The notes under the pieces were generated by a model that was not told the origin of the DNA, made no database searches, and saw nothing but the letters and a program-made list of their open reading frames with translations. Both the position numbers and the translations under genes were made by a program. From Brachypalpus laphriformis (taxonomy: Eukaryota > Arthropoda > Insecta > Diptera > Syrphidae), in contig OX246754.1 of the NCBI GenBank assembly GCA_945910035.1, positions 38,362,678 to 38,426,677 on the forward strand: 64,000 nucleotides of DNA. The letters run 5' to 3'. Below are positions 1 through 12,660 of this stretch, one piece after another (position 1 is the stretch's first letter; each line of letters starts with the position of its first letter).

Positions 1-295
1 GTGAAGAAATCGGTCGTAAATGTTTTTACTTAATACGATCAATACATTTTTTCATTTTCATTATAATATTGATGAAGCTATTTACAATAAATTTTGATTA
101 TTAAAATGAAAAAGACAAAAGGGTTTATATCAATTTCTCAGAATGGTTTGTCCGAGAAGTTTTGGACGGCATTGTAATTGGAAAAATTACATTTTACGCC
201 AAATATGTACTAAATCTACGTAAAGTAACTTCTTAGTTAGGAAAATAAAATCAAACTGTCAAGCTTTTACTCTCGATAAACGCTAAATAGTTGTG
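1..295. other. AT-rich non-coding flank
   Basis: I see no reading frame, RNA gene or repeat that I recognise in this stretch. It is AT-rich DNA leading up to the inverted-repeat tip of the mariner remnant that begins near 296. Confidence 0.5.
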
Positions 296-2792
296 CGAGA
301 GTCATTTGAAAAGTTTTCCGGCCTTTTCAAGAAAAACATACTTCAAGAAAAAAAACAAATTATTTCTCAACATAATCTCCTTGTAACTCGATGCATTTGC
401 TCAAACGTTTCTCCCAATCCTTCAAGCCGTCAGAAAAAAAATTTCTTTGTGTACACCTGAAAAATACCGATCTACATGTTTTCCACCAACGCGGCAACCA
501 GCGCACGGGTAATTTTCTCGACCCAAATCTTCGTATAAAATTGGGTCGTTCACCTGATGTCCCACAAGCCTCAACAATCTGCTAAACGGGCCGTCGACGA
601 TCTTCCATCACAGTTCCATGCACTAATCATCAACTGTCAACTTCATTTTTTAGATTAGATTTTAGATTTTATTATTCAAAATTCCTTATATAAATTCAGT
701 ATTACTTCACAATTCAAAAAATTACATGATAATAGAACTTATAAAATAAAGTATAAGAAATTCATTTGGCATTCTGTATTTTTTATACGTAAATAATAAA
801 AATAGTGTTGAGTACCACATCAATATGCATTTTAGATAATTCAAAAATTTGTTTATTTGGGTGGGATAACCCTTGAATAAAATTACAAAAACTAGAATTT
901 TTTATTAAACAACATTAAGAAATATAAAAAGGAAACATTTACTCTGAAACATCAAATAGTGTGCAAGAAAAATTAAGATTTAAATTTAAACCAGATAGTC
1001 AGAAAGGATAGATTCTATGCCATCGAAATTGAACCCAAGAAGCCAACTTTTTACTAGTTTAAGAAACATTCCAGATGAAGTGATTGTTCTGAAGGACTGA
1101 GGAAGTTTGTTGAATAAACGATGAGACGAAATGTGATAAAAATTACGATAGGCAGTAGTATGGAAAGTAGGAACAGATACAGAGTACGAAAAGTTTCCAC
1201 GTAAGTTATAGTTTGAAATTAATCGGAAATTACGATTACCAGATTTCATAAAAAAGCACTTCAACACCTTAAAACAATACAAATGACGAACAGGAAGAAT
1301 TTTGAGTTCACAGAACAAAGGGTAACTATGATGTCTCGCAGGTTTACGGCATAATTTTCATAGCATATATTTCTGTAAGATCAATAGAGGATATATTTTG
1401 TTCTTAAAAGTACCTCCCCAGCACGTAATACCATATTGTAATTTTGAGTGAACAATACCATAATAAATAATTTTTAAGAGCATACTTGAACAGATGTTAC
1501 GAAAATGGAAAAAATGCCTAAGTGTACAACGAAAATAATTCCTCAAAGCATCTACATGATTCGAGAAGCTCATTTTCGAGTCAATGACAAGCCCCAGATA
1601 TTTTTATTTACTGACGTTTTCGATCAAAAAACATTTATCATTGCAGCGTAGACAACCATTAAAGATACGAGAGGATAAGCCAGAGTTACAATTGCAGACA
1701 TAAAGTTTGAATTTTTGGCACTCTTGTGAATGAAAGTAGATATTAACTTCAAGATCCGGTATAGACGACAAACTAAAAAACATAATCTTAGTCTTGGGAC
1801 TTATGACCAAGTTGTGTTTGGAGAACCAAAATCTTAGAAGATGAAGGTCCATATTAATGTCTGCAACCAGGTCTAAGCGGCTGTCTGAACCATATGAGAA
1901 ACCTACGTCATCCGCAAAAGCAGTTGGTGTGCCTTTGAAATTAAATGCAAAAAGAGAGTTGGTGTAAATCAGAAAGAGAATAGGACCTAGGACAGACCCT
2001 TGAGGTACTCCTAAGTTGAAGACCATGAGATCGCTCCTGATTTCGTCAATCTTCACTCTCTGCGACCTATTTTTCAGATACGACCTGAACCATTCTAACA
2101 TGTTAGCCGCGAAATCCTGCTTTTTCAAGTTTATTGAGAAGAACGAAGTGATCGACCATATCAAATGCTTTGGTGATATCAATAAATAGACCAGCAGTAG
2201 ACTTTTTACTATCAAGGTTAGACATTACATTACCACAAAACTGTAGAAGTGCATCTTCGGCTGATTTTCCTTTTTGAAAGCCAAATTGAGATGAATTAAA
2301 AAACTTCGTTTTTGAAAGATAACTGACTATCCTGTTTTTCACTAGCTTTTCAAAGATTTTACTTACAGCTGGAAGAAGAGATATAGGCCTATAATTACAC
2401 ATTTCTACAGTAGAACCCTTTTTAAAGAACGGAACAACATCTGCACACTTAAGCTCCTTTGGAAAAACCCCCTCAAAAATACAGCGATTAAAAATATGTG
2501 ATAGTACGTCCATTAAATAGCACGCAACTTTTTTAAGAGAGATATTCGAAATACCGTCAGCACCACAGGAATTTGTATTTTAGAGTACCGATGACTTTTA
2601 ACACTTCAAGTGAAGTTATGGGTTCAAATACAAAACTGTTACAAGTGATTGGGTCAGCACAGCAATGAGAATGCCATGGAGCAAAGTACTGATCAGAATG
2701 ACTTTTATGGGATACATGTATCAAAGCCATCTATCGGAAGGTGGCAAGAACTAGTTTGTCTATAAGGCCGAAAACTTTTCAAATGACCCTCG
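296..2792 (-). mobile_element. mariner remnant split by a nested retroelement
   Basis: The two ends carry matching inverted repeats: CGAGAGTCATTTGAAAAG at 296-313 and its complement (CGAGGGTCATTTGAAAAG) ending at 2792. Just inside the left tip, roughly 350-455 read on the minus strand gives the C-terminus typical of mariner transposases (DGLKDWEKRL, then KCIELQGDYVEK). Most of the transposase is missing, and the middle (about 640-2690) is occupied by an unrelated reverse-transcriptase element. The simplest reading is an internally deleted mariner copy into which a non-LTR retrotransposon later inserted. TA is visible next to the right tip (2793-2794); the left TA is not clear. Terminal repeats and C-terminus are seen; the nesting order is inferred. 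Confidence 0.7.
640..2690 (-). pseudogene. degenerate non-LTR retrotransposon, reverse transcriptase (CR1/jockey-like)
   Basis: Minus-strand frames at 2513-2103 and 2215-1604 together cover the fingers and palm of a reverse transcriptase: NYRPISLLPAVSKIFEKLV, then FGFQKGKS, IDITKAFD, VPQGSVLGPILFLIY and the catalytic FADD box. They are in different frames and overlap, so a frameshift separates them. Further frames at 1573-1358 (HSKLQYGITCWGG) and 1318-986 look like the C-terminal region after the palm. The element is a broken relic with no endonuclease visible. The AT-rich stretch 640-985 would be its 3' end, and 2520-2690 is decayed sequence upstream of the RT. The clade is a judgement from motif style (CR1/jockey group); I am sure of the RT, less so of the clade. 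Confidence 0.8.
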
Positions 2793-2946
2793 TATTATGT
2801 TTGAGGGCTTGGAAAGAATGTAATCATTGCATTCAATGTTTTCTCTATGTTTTAGACTAATAACTTCAATTTTGACTTAAATTTAATAAATATACATAAA
2901 TTGCCATTCATTTTACATTCCTGATTGGAGTAAATATTTTTGGGGA

Positions 2947-3200
2947 TAAAAACCGGCTTCCAAGACGCGCCATGGTTGCCGTGCCATCAGGTAGGCGACT
3001 TCGCGAAACCCCTAGAAATAGACGGTTGGATCAAGTCCTACATCTCTCCTTGAGCCGCTTAGGGATTCCTCCTGATGAATTGGAGTCAATGGCGGAGGAT
3101 CGAGAAGGATGGAGAGTCCACCTGAGCATCCTACCCCCGCGACCCTCATGAAGGATTAGCGGGCCATTGAAAATGAATGAATGAATGAATGAATGAAAAA
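2947..3200 (+). mobile_element. 3' fragment of Rex1-like non-LTR element with (GAAT)n tail
   Basis: This stretch is nearly identical to the 3' end of the long RT element at 51.6-51.8 kb: same GGCTTCCAAGACGCGCCATG start, same run through to GCGGGCCATTGAAAATGAATG, followed by (GAAT)n. It is a strongly 5'-truncated copy keeping only the last codons and 3' tail. A tandem 4-bp tail of this kind is known for Rex1/Babar-type LINEs. Confidence 0.8.
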
Positions 3201-3403
3201 TGTTGAAGCCGGAATGCAATCTTTGCATTTATTAAAGTCACTCTGCTTTTATTAGCATTCCTTGAAGTCTTTAAGGGCGCTGACGGCATTCAATTCATTT
3301 AAGTTATTGAAGCCAGGGATATTGAGTTCGAAGTCAATTATGAAGTGTGATGTCCAGATAACTGAGGAAAATTGTTTTGTTATTTTATCGTTGCTTTATG
3401 ATT

Positions 3404-3508
3404 TATGGCGAACTCCACAGGCGGATCAGTAGAAATGCGGTGAAGTGGGTGGGGTATGATCCCTTGTTTTCGGATTATAACCTCGCCGAAATAGGAAGAA
3501 GAAGATCT
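3404..3508 (+). mobile_element. 100-bp hairpin SINE-like element, copy 1
   Basis: A short unit beginning GGCGAACTCCACAGGCGG, containing a stem-loop (imperfect here) and ending in GAAGAAGAAG. It is bracketed by a 13-bp direct repeat TTGCTTTATGATT at 3391-3403 and 3509-3521, which marks an independent insertion. The same unit occurs at seven other places in this window. Confidence 0.8.
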
Positions 3509-3521
3509 TTGCTTTATGATT

Positions 3522-4079
3522 CACAGTATTTTCATTCACAACAATTTGCACGATTGTTTTTTCCAGCTGTATATGACCACCCTACCAGCGGTCAGTGTTA
3601 TCTCTTCGAAGTAATAATGTTGGCATAAACTTTTTGATCGTATTGACTTCATTCCATAAAAAATAAATAAATAAATGTTTCTTGCCATCAGATTTTGAAC
3701 CGTGAACCATTACCGTGGCAGTTGATAACGTTATTACTACACTATCGACACCTCTAAACCTTAATCGATTGGGTGCATTCAGTGACTTTAAAGAGTTCAA
3801 TGGGTGATAGTGACTAGGTATAGGGGGTGTCTTCAATGATTGCATTCTTTTTTACTTTAGAATTTTAATTTCGGAATAAATGGTGATATATGTTTTTTTT
3901 TTAAGTTAAGGTCATAATTAAAGTTCTCAAAGAATTCAAAAGAATTACATGTTGTGTACATAAGTTAAATTGGTACCTATGTATCTGCATGCATTAGAAA
4001 CGATTAAATATAATTTTTTGGACACGAGAGCCTATGCCTAGTTCAGTTATGACTAAAGGTCACTTTTAATTTGGGTCTT
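3522..4079. other. non-coding stretch, nothing recognised
   Basis: Only short unconvincing frames and AT-rich sequence are present, with poly-T near 3892-3902. I see no repeat or RNA gene that I can name. Confidence 0.4.
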
Positions 4080-5095
4080 CTATGTACAAAAAACCATGTC
4101 TAGTCTAGCGTAGAAGTCGGTGCATGTCATTAGCTGAAATTGAATATTATAGGTCAATATAGACCCATGGGCATCACGCCCATGATGGAAAGAAATAAAG
4201 AAGGGATCCCCTCGTGAAATGTAAACGTATATGTACATAACCCAGTAGAAAGCGGGGAATTTAATAAAGTTTGCGATGTTCACTGGTCTGCTGGATAGCT
4301 CATCTAAATCCTGAAACAAGTATTGCCCGAGGAACTTGTTTCTTAGATGGCAGAAGCCTGGGTAGTGGCAAAGAAAGTGGGTAGTGTCCTCCTAAACCTC
4401 CTCGTCACCACAACCCGTGCAAAGGTGTTCGTCCGTCACATGTAGCTTTTTCATGTGGTATCGCGTAGTGTTATGCCCCATAATGACTCCTATAAGAGTA
4501 GATAGGGATTTTCTATCCCTCGGTATAAGTCTATTGGTTCTTGCTTTGTCGAAAATCGGCCACAGCTTCCTCGTGGTGATACAAGCACCTAGAGAGGTCC
4601 TCTTATTTTTCGTCTCCATTTTGGGTTTGTTCTCTGCTTCGAGCTTAAATGTGCAAGGCGGGATGTATACTGAGAGATCGGATTGGTCCGAGTTTAGTGC
4701 CTAGCCTTCTATTGCCAGTTCGTCGGATTTCTCGTTCTTTGGTATGCCCTCAAGTCCAGGGAACTAGCAGAGTTTTACCTTGTGCTGTTTTCCAAAAACC
4801 TTGAGCTCTTCTCGACAACATTTCACAAGCTTCGATTTTATTTCTGTAGCAGATATTGCTTTTATTGCTGCCCGGCTGTCGATGAAAAAGGTGATATCAT
4901 CTTCTAACATTGCTCTAATCGCAGTCTCACGGGCTGCTGTTGTCACTGTTAGGACCTCTGTCTGGAAATCGCTACTGTAGTTCGGAAGCCGAGCTGACAT
5001 AAATATGCCTAGCCGTTCAGAGAAAATGTCTGCGCCTATATCAATTTCCATTTTGAATCCATCAATGTATACAGCTATGGATTGTTCGTTAGGTG
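4080..5095 (-). pseudogene. non-LTR retrotransposon RNase H and C-terminal zinc motif, broken
   Basis: The minus-strand frame 5051-4764 resembles an RNase H domain of an I/LOA/jockey-type LINE: an acidic start region, a central IDSRAAIKAIS, and, just beyond, WFPGLEGIPKNEKSDELA, which matches the usual WVPGH-GI-GNE-ADELA ending. Downstream, 4619-4392 ends in HLCTGCGDEEV, then after a stop the same strand continues EDTTHFLCHYPGF, the C-terminal Cys/His motif of these elements. The H of WVPGH is replaced by L, and stops split the frame, so it is inactive. The frame at 4319-4080 is the last part before the 3' end. Confidence 0.7.
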
Positions 5096-5099
5096 TTCT

Positions 5100-6780
5100 A
5101 GCGTTTTTCCATTTTTCCTTTAATTTTAACTCCTTATGAGAGTACGAGTGCTTTTTATAAAAATCTTTAGATCAAAGAATCTGAAGTTGTAAAATTGTTC
5201 AACGGTGGCGTTGATTTTTTAGCATAAAATATAAGACCTTGCATGAAGGTTCTAGTTTGAAGAAATTCAGTTTTTGGGAGTAAATTCCCGAGTTCTAGAC
5301 TCAAGATCTTTTATAAAGTTCTGTCCAGTGAGCAAATTCCCTGAAGCCGACGCCTATTTAAAGGAAAGTCGGGTGGTAGGACCTATTCCAGAAAACATGC
5401 ATGTATGGCTAGCCATTCTTCATTGCACTGACAAACTCATGTAAGAGAACTATTTAACCTCTTCAGCAGAGCCATATGATGAAAGTTTGCGATGTTGTAT
5501 TTTTGAGTCTAAAAAGGGAAATGGTTTCAAAGCCCCTATTTGAAAGTTCTGGTGCACTAATAGGGTGCAACTTATTATAGACTGGCATAAGCTCATATAA
5601 GGATCACAGCAGTAGCGTAACTATAGGATGACTGGACTGCCAAAGGTAGTACCCCTAAACTAGTAGTTGCGATTTGAATCCCACCAAAGATTTTATTCAT
5701 TCGTGAAAAATGCGGGGAATAACTATTTAAAATATAGTACCCACCTACTTTCTATTATACAATGTTTTGCCGACCCTGCTTCCATCGGCAACATCAATCA
5801 TAGCAAATGCAAGGTTTGAATCATAAAACCTGTAGTATACCGGAAACAACACCTCTGCTTAATCTAGCAATTAATTGAATATATCCAACATATTCAAGTG
5901 CAAATCTTTGTTACACCTAGGGGCGGGGATGTATTATTATTATCTGCCTAAAGTCAAAGTATTAAAATTTTTCTGTGTTCAGGTTTAGATTTATGCAAGC
6001 TCGAGAAACAACAAAAGAGGAAGGCGAAACAAGGTTTTCTAACTCTAAGGACTAACTTGCTAAATGAGGGACATGAGACTTGAACACCAAAGCATAAAGG
6101 TTGTTGCATGCAGCCTGTTTACCAGATATTATGGACACTTATAAGACGAACATATTTCCAATACCGCCAAGACGTCCTTCTAAGGAGGAAAAGTGCTTCA
6201 CTTGGGTGCTTTGGGCTAAAGCTCCTTAAAAATACTAGAGTGGTTCTGAAGAGAGACCGTCGTGAAAATTTGTCAAGGACACGTAATTTATACTTGGGGT
6301 ACTGCTTCAGAGTGCGCTTTCATACCATATAGCCCTTAAGCAGGACATTTTATTCCCAATCATAAGCATTTTAACATGTGGATGGAGGATAGTGCTAGTG
6401 CATAGATAGTCGCCAAGCATTCCTTTTGTGGTTTTCATCACAAGCAATCGTGTATATGTATGTACATTTGGTGAATCGTTTCACATATCCAGTCAGACGG
6501 TTATCCTTTGAGAAGAAAATGACTGCTTTCGGACAGTTTCCTTTTTACACAGACGTTGCCTTAGAGCCCTTCATTTCAAGCTACATTGCGCTCATGCATA
6601 TATATTTTAAAGTTCTTTCTATTGTAATGTCCGTCACAAGACAAGAAGGGTCCAAGTTCCTTAAACGAGTCAGGATCAACAATTTATTTTCTCCAACTTC
6701 TAGAAACTTCCTTGCTGACATTCTCTCTCTAATTACATTCAATTTCCTCTCTCCTATATTTTTCTAAGCACAAGAGGGTG
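5100..6780. other. non-coding stretch, nothing recognised
   Basis: I find no convincing coding frame, RNA gene or transposon terminus. Short open frames at 6108-6332 and 6426-6767 have no recognisable motif and no splice context I would trust. Confidence 0.4.
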
Positions 6781-9700
6781 AAGCACAAGGAAAACTCAAA
6801 AGTGATTATTAAATCATGATGTCCAGTATAAAAATCCACCCATACCCCCCCTCTCAAACCTCCTCTAATTTTGTTTCTAATTCAACTCGGATGCATGATT
6901 GTTTTCTATTACAAACTCTCCTCTTCCTCGCCACCGCCTCCCCCTTATCGTCCCTCGGCACACCTCCCCCTATCCTTTTCGCTCTATCAGTCAAGCATAA
7001 AAGTCGAATAGAAAAGAGGATGCCAACTATTTTTTTGTTTGCCCTTACTGCACACAATCATAAAACCAGCGATCTACACACTAGTAAGCACTGCCAGGGA
7101 GAAAGCAGTGATTTTTCCTTTTCATGCGACGTACCCCTTGTGCGCAGTTGTGCTTAGACATGGACACTATCAGTGAAAAAGAGACGCCCTGTTTATTGTT
7201 TCGACTGATCGTCTCGAAAGGGGGTTATAATTCGATCGAACGATCGAGAGAGAAAAGGAAACAAAAAAAATTACTTCCACTAGTAGAGGAGAGGGCCCAC
7301 ACCCTTTTTCCGTGGAGTTTTTAGCACACATCAAGTTTTTGTTTAGTCGCCCTCTCTCGCGTCCGTCGTCTCCCCTTTCTGTGTGCAGTGGTTGGGTCAC
7401 CACATCAACCTGTTGATTCATATTACTCGCACCCGGTGATATTTCCTACTACACAACCCTCGGCAGTAGTTGTTAAACTTTTCCACGATCACTCACATTG
7501 CATGTTGCAACGTTTCTCAAAAAAAAAAAAAAAAAAAGTGGAAATCCATTCAAACGAAGGAAGAGGTGTGGAGAGGAGTTGGTTGACTGTGGTGAAGCGA
7601 AAGGGGAGACCTCGATGTGGAGGCAATTTTACAGTTTTCCCTTTGTAAGGTATTCATAGCATGTATATCCCCACCAGGGGCCCCACCTTAGTGTGCCGCC
7701 GCAATGCTGTTGTTGTTTTGTGTGCCTGTTCTTCTTTTCTATGTCATTTCAGTTAGTTGCCTTCAAACGAACAGAAAAAAAAAATATCCACTCCATAATC
7801 CAATCGTATTTCATTTTTTTTTTTTTTTTTCGGTGTACCTAATCGCCTTTGCCTTTTTCCTTCTCTTCTGACACTACTCCACTTCCCTCGGTCCGACATC
7901 GTCCACGCGATCCATCCATTCCGCCCTCCTTCGTCGGAGCTCATGTGCTTCCACACACATTCTGATGGGCTCCGCCGTGTATGTGTTTTCTGTGTGCCCA
8001 TTTTCCATCATGTGCGTGTGCATGTGTGTGTTTGTGTTTGGTACCCCCATCCATATGCATGTCCCGTGATGAGAAGAAAAATAAAATTCCTTTACCACGT
8101 AGGCAACGACGAAATTATAGAGTAGGCGAACGCCACAGCCAGCAGCACCGTCGTCGAACGTGCAAAGGAGGCGATACAGCACAAACAAAATAATCGTTGG
8201 AGTTTCGAGTGTGTGCGCCGGCGGAAGAGAGGGGTAATGATGATGAAAAAAAAAAAAGAACACGCAATAGGGCAAGGCAAACAGGCAAGACACGACTCAG
8301 TGATTCTCTACATTTTGTGTGTGCGGTGCTATGTACCTGTTTGTGCATATGTATGGCCAAAGTCTACACACAGCCTGAAAATGTCCAAATGGATCAACAA
8401 ACATAACCAATACATAGGGTGAGAGCGAATAAAAGCACAAACACAGGTGCGAAAGGGGGGACAAGAGAAAATGAGTGATTACACAGAAGTGGAATAGGTT
8501 TGCGTGTTGGTGGAGAGAAGATCATTTTGAGTTCAAATCTCTCCAAAGAAATCTGAAAATGATCTCTCTCATTCATTCTCTGAGTTTGTTCGACGATCGA
8601 CGGGGATATCCCCCCTTTTGGTGTTGGAGACTCTCTCAATTACTTGCTGGAGTATTGCCAGATGAATAAAAAAAAAAAATTGTATTTAAAAAAATGTTAC
8701 AAAGTTGGTGATCAGTTTGTTCCTTTCCTGTTGATATGCTTATACAAGCGGATCATGGGCCGCCAACTTAAGATTAAAAAAAAAAAAATTATATAGGTAT
8801 CTGTTTTGAGAATTCCTTTTTTTTTAAGTTTTGGGCTTTTGAAACTTTATAGAAGCAACTCCTACGCGAAAGGTGGATCAGAACCTCGATTATTCAGTAT
8901 TCCCGGCGAAGGTGATCACCATTTTATCAATCAATTCAAACCAACATGCTTTAAATTTTCAAACTTAGATGATCACTGGAGATCTGTAAAAAAATGTTTT
9001 TACCAGAACCATTTTTCTGCAGAGACCTGAAAATGGATCGAAAAGTGTATTTCATACAAAGCTTAATTTGCAGCCGGCAGAGGTGAAGGTCAAGCGTAGC
9101 ACAGGAAACCGCATCAACTTTACAAATTTCGGAAGTAGTAAGCAAATGCGACCTGCTTATAATCACAAAGGAACTAATTGTAGCAAAGTTGGCGTAGGTC
9201 ATTGGCTTGTGTTTCGACAACGGTAAGCTTATTTAGTCTCTAATCTCCTTAGCTTACTCCCTCCAGTTTTGTGCTCTAAGTTGAAAGAATTTCGTTTCCA
9301 GCTTATAGCCACCATTTAAGCCCCATTCTTCCTCAGTGTTCTTTTACAATCGCTGTCCGATCTATTGCCCTATTGTCAGTCTCACTTGAATGGCTTTGAT
9401 GTGTCAGTGATTTCGCTTTGATTTCGTGGTTTTTACCAATCTCAGAGCGTACTCTAGTTAGCACTACATAGTAGGAGTCTGCGACAGACTATCCTTCGGT
9501 CGGACGGATCTTGACAGGTGACCGATTCTATCGTGTGACGCATATGCAAAATGATCAGTCGTCTGTATTCTAATCCATATCCGGCTAAAATGGAATTGTG
9601 TATGTTTCATTTGAAAATTTGGTTGAGTAATCTTCTGATTCACATTTGGCTGGCAGACGTGTCAACTCAAAGTTTACATGTTTCTTTGGCAATAATTTGT

Positions 9701-12660
9701 ATACGAAGATACCTAACGGCGAACCCCACAGGCGGATCAGTAGAAATGCAGTGAAGTGGGGGGGTTATGATCCCTTATTTTCGGATCATAACCTCGCTGA
9801 TAAAAGGAAGAAGAAGAAGAAGATACCTAACGGTTTAAGTGGTTATCATACCTCATCGGTTAAACCAGACCGGTCACTGCCTTTGTCCGAGGATAACTAA
9901 ATCTTTTAACGTGATACACCCATTCTAAAAGCCAAGTCTGATATTAAGCAGGCTTCCCACCTGGCAATTCTAATCACTCGTCCTATTTTACTTTGGAGCT
10001 TTATTCTCTCTTCAACCCAAAGCATAGAGAGCACTTTCTCCACTCCACACTCACATCATCATAATTTTGTTGGAGAATCAAATAATATTCGGATCCGGTT
10101 TTACATTGGTATTTGTGGGGGGATATTCTACCCGAATAGAAGAATTGCCTGTGCCAGGCTGATATACTTACCGCACGAGGAGGGGGAGACTCCAACCATC
10201 ATCCATCAGAGCGACGGCGACGCAGCAACAACAACAACATACCAGCCAGCAACAAGGGGCTGTAAAGTAGACAAGTGTTAGTTTTAGTGGAGAGTAGTGG
10301 CGTGTATGGCGGCAGCGTTCCAAAGCCCATTAGGTTTGGGGAGTTAGATTCCTTATTTCAATTTCCATTTTATTTCTAATTCTTTTTATTTTATACATAT
10401 ATGTATATATGTGTATGTATATATTTTTCTGTTCTCCCTGTTTTCTTTGCGCGCGCTTCTCCACCACTCCACATCGTGTGTACATTTTGTTCTACGAAGT
10501 TTTCGCGATCACAAGTGAACTATACTTTGGTCTCTCTAGGACGTGTCGTGCCGTGTGTGTAGATGGACGACGACGATGGAAGTGTAAAGAAAAAACAAAA
10601 TGGAGTAGAATAAAAAATATTTTATTAGGGGAGCGAAAAATGGTGATTATTTTTTTTTTTTTTTTTCCAAGTGACGATCAGTGATCATATCTATGAAGGG
10701 TGTACGTATCGCGGTGTTTAGTAAAAGAAACCAATAAAAAAAGGGCGTATCCTATATAATATAGGCTGCCAGGAGGTGATAAAGTGAGATTTGATGATTT
10801 GGCAAATTATAAGAATTCCTTTCCCCCCAGGGGGATTTCATTTTTATTTTCTTATTTTTCTTCATTATTCGAATTCCTCGCTATTCTAAAGTGATCGTGT
10901 CGTGTAAAAAGAAAAATTCTTGGGAATTTTTTATCAATCACACTTCTTTCCAAGGAATATTGTGTAATTGGTCGTTTTTTTTCGCCTTAAATCCTATCGG
11001 AATCGTATAGAGTATAGTGTGCTCATAATATGTTTGTGTTTCGTTTGTCGTGCAAGTGGATTTTATTTTATTCTCCGTATTGTATGTGTGTATAGAAAAT
11101 GTCCCCGATAAGAGGGCAGTAAAAAAAAGACCAACAACAACACCGCACGGAATAAGTACACAGGGAGAACAAAAAAAAAATATATGAAACTTAGTTGTTT
11201 TTGGTGTCCGTGAGGGGGAGAGGGAGCAAAAATAAATGATAAAAAAAAAAATCCATTTTTACGCTTTTTTGGGGGGGAAGAATATACACATAGGGAGCCA
11301 ACTCTACATTTATATGTATATTTACACTGTATCTATATGGAGGAATGTTGGCACGATCACCACTCGGAATATACGACAAGGATCGTCGTCGTCGTCGTCG
11401 TCATTCTGTGAATCCTCTATCCTCTTCTGGTTTGTCTTTTCCATCTCTTTCTGCATGGGGTGCGCGATATGTAGAAAAAGACAAAAAAAAAAAAGAATAA
11501 GCAGCAGCACTTACCCACTAATTTGTTGTTTTTGTCGTTTCCGTTTTCCTTTTACACACCCTTCTCGTCGTCGTACTGTGGATTCTTTCTCCTTTTTTTA
11601 TCATTCTCAGCGGATTTGTGTTATGGTTTTGGCTAAAAAGGAATTTTTTTTTTTACTGAATGTCCTAAAATAAATTTGTCCGTCTTCCTAATCTAAATGG
11701 GAGGAGAGCACCGCACCAAGGCAGCTCCGTACAGAAGAAGAAAAAAAAAAAGTTTAAAAATAGGACGAAGAGGAACAGCGTAAAAGCCCAGATAGGTGGT
11801 GTTTTAGAATTAATTTTCTTTTTTCTTCTCCTATTTGACTTGTCATTCGATCCCCAAGCACGCACGCAACGATCAATAGATCAAAAGTCATGAGTAGTTT
11901 GTAATTTCGCGTTTCAGTGTGGGTATTTCCATGACTGGGTAGTTAGAAATTTCCCTCCTTCCAGGAAACTTGACTAGAAACACGTTTTGTTTCAGTTGAA
12001 TATTTCAATCTTTTTTTTTTGTAATGTGGGAGTATCTATGTGTCTGTTCTCCTTTTCTGAAACCCCATCTCGAGCGAGGGTGGTTGTTTACACTTCTCTC
12101 TTGTGTTTCTATATTTTTTTTTTCTTGCCGCCGTGTGGGTGTTGATGTTGCGCCATCGCCTTCTGGATCTCGATTTTCCAGTTGTTTTTTTTTTCTATCT
12201 GGGAACACTTGTACTGGTAATAACAATTAATTTATTGTATTTTCATACGATACACAAGAAAATCAAACAAAAAGCTTCTCTTTGACAGAGAAAAAGCTTT
12301 TGATTCTCTTAGTTGTTGTTTCTCTCCTCTCACTTGTGCTCTTTTAAATTTCAATCGCGATTGCAGGTTGATCAGTGTTCTCTGTTCTCTCCCCACCCTC
12401 AAGATCGGTTAGCATACAATTGCATTTTGTGTGGAATAATTGCTTTTGCTTGTGAAGTGTTTATTGCGACATTATTTTTTTTTTTTTTATGATGAGAAAC
12501 TAATACTACCACATACGGGTGGTCATAAACATCGCCATTAGACATAGACACCGCTTAGTCGATCCGAACTATACACCAACGACAACCACCTGTTGGCATT
12601 TCTCGACGTAACATTGGGGGGTTTTTAGTTGATTTTCTTTTATTCTTCTTTTTGTAAGAG
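6781..12660. other. low-complexity region, probable upstream promoter/5' UTR territory of ttk
   Basis: About 6 kb of homopolymer runs (for example poly-A at 7519-7536, poly-T at 7817-7830), TG/CA-rich patches near 8006-8040, and a GTC/CGT run at 11382-11402. No conserved coding frame is visible; the many short frames are low-complexity artefacts. The stretch lies upstream of the first coding exon of ttk, whose leader begins at a splice acceptor, so at least one non-coding first exon must lie upstream, plausibly here. I could not fix a transcription start. The hairpin copy at 9720-9821 lies within it. Confidence 0.4.
9720..9821 (+). mobile_element. 100-bp hairpin SINE-like element, copy 2
   Basis: The unit starts CGAACCCCACAGGCGGATC and ends in (GAA)n. 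The hairpin at 9763-9793 is perfect: GGTTATGATCC, a 9-nt loop, then GGATCATAACC. A 12-bp target duplication GATACCTAACGG is present at 9708-9719 and 9822-9833. This is the cleanest copy in the window. Confidence 0.88.

Noticed and set aside
11236..11673. 145-codon frame with poly-Ser and other long frames in 6.8-12.6 kb
   Set aside because: They consist of low-complexity translation of GTC, poly-A/T and similar repeats; no conserved motif, and several overlap on opposite strands.
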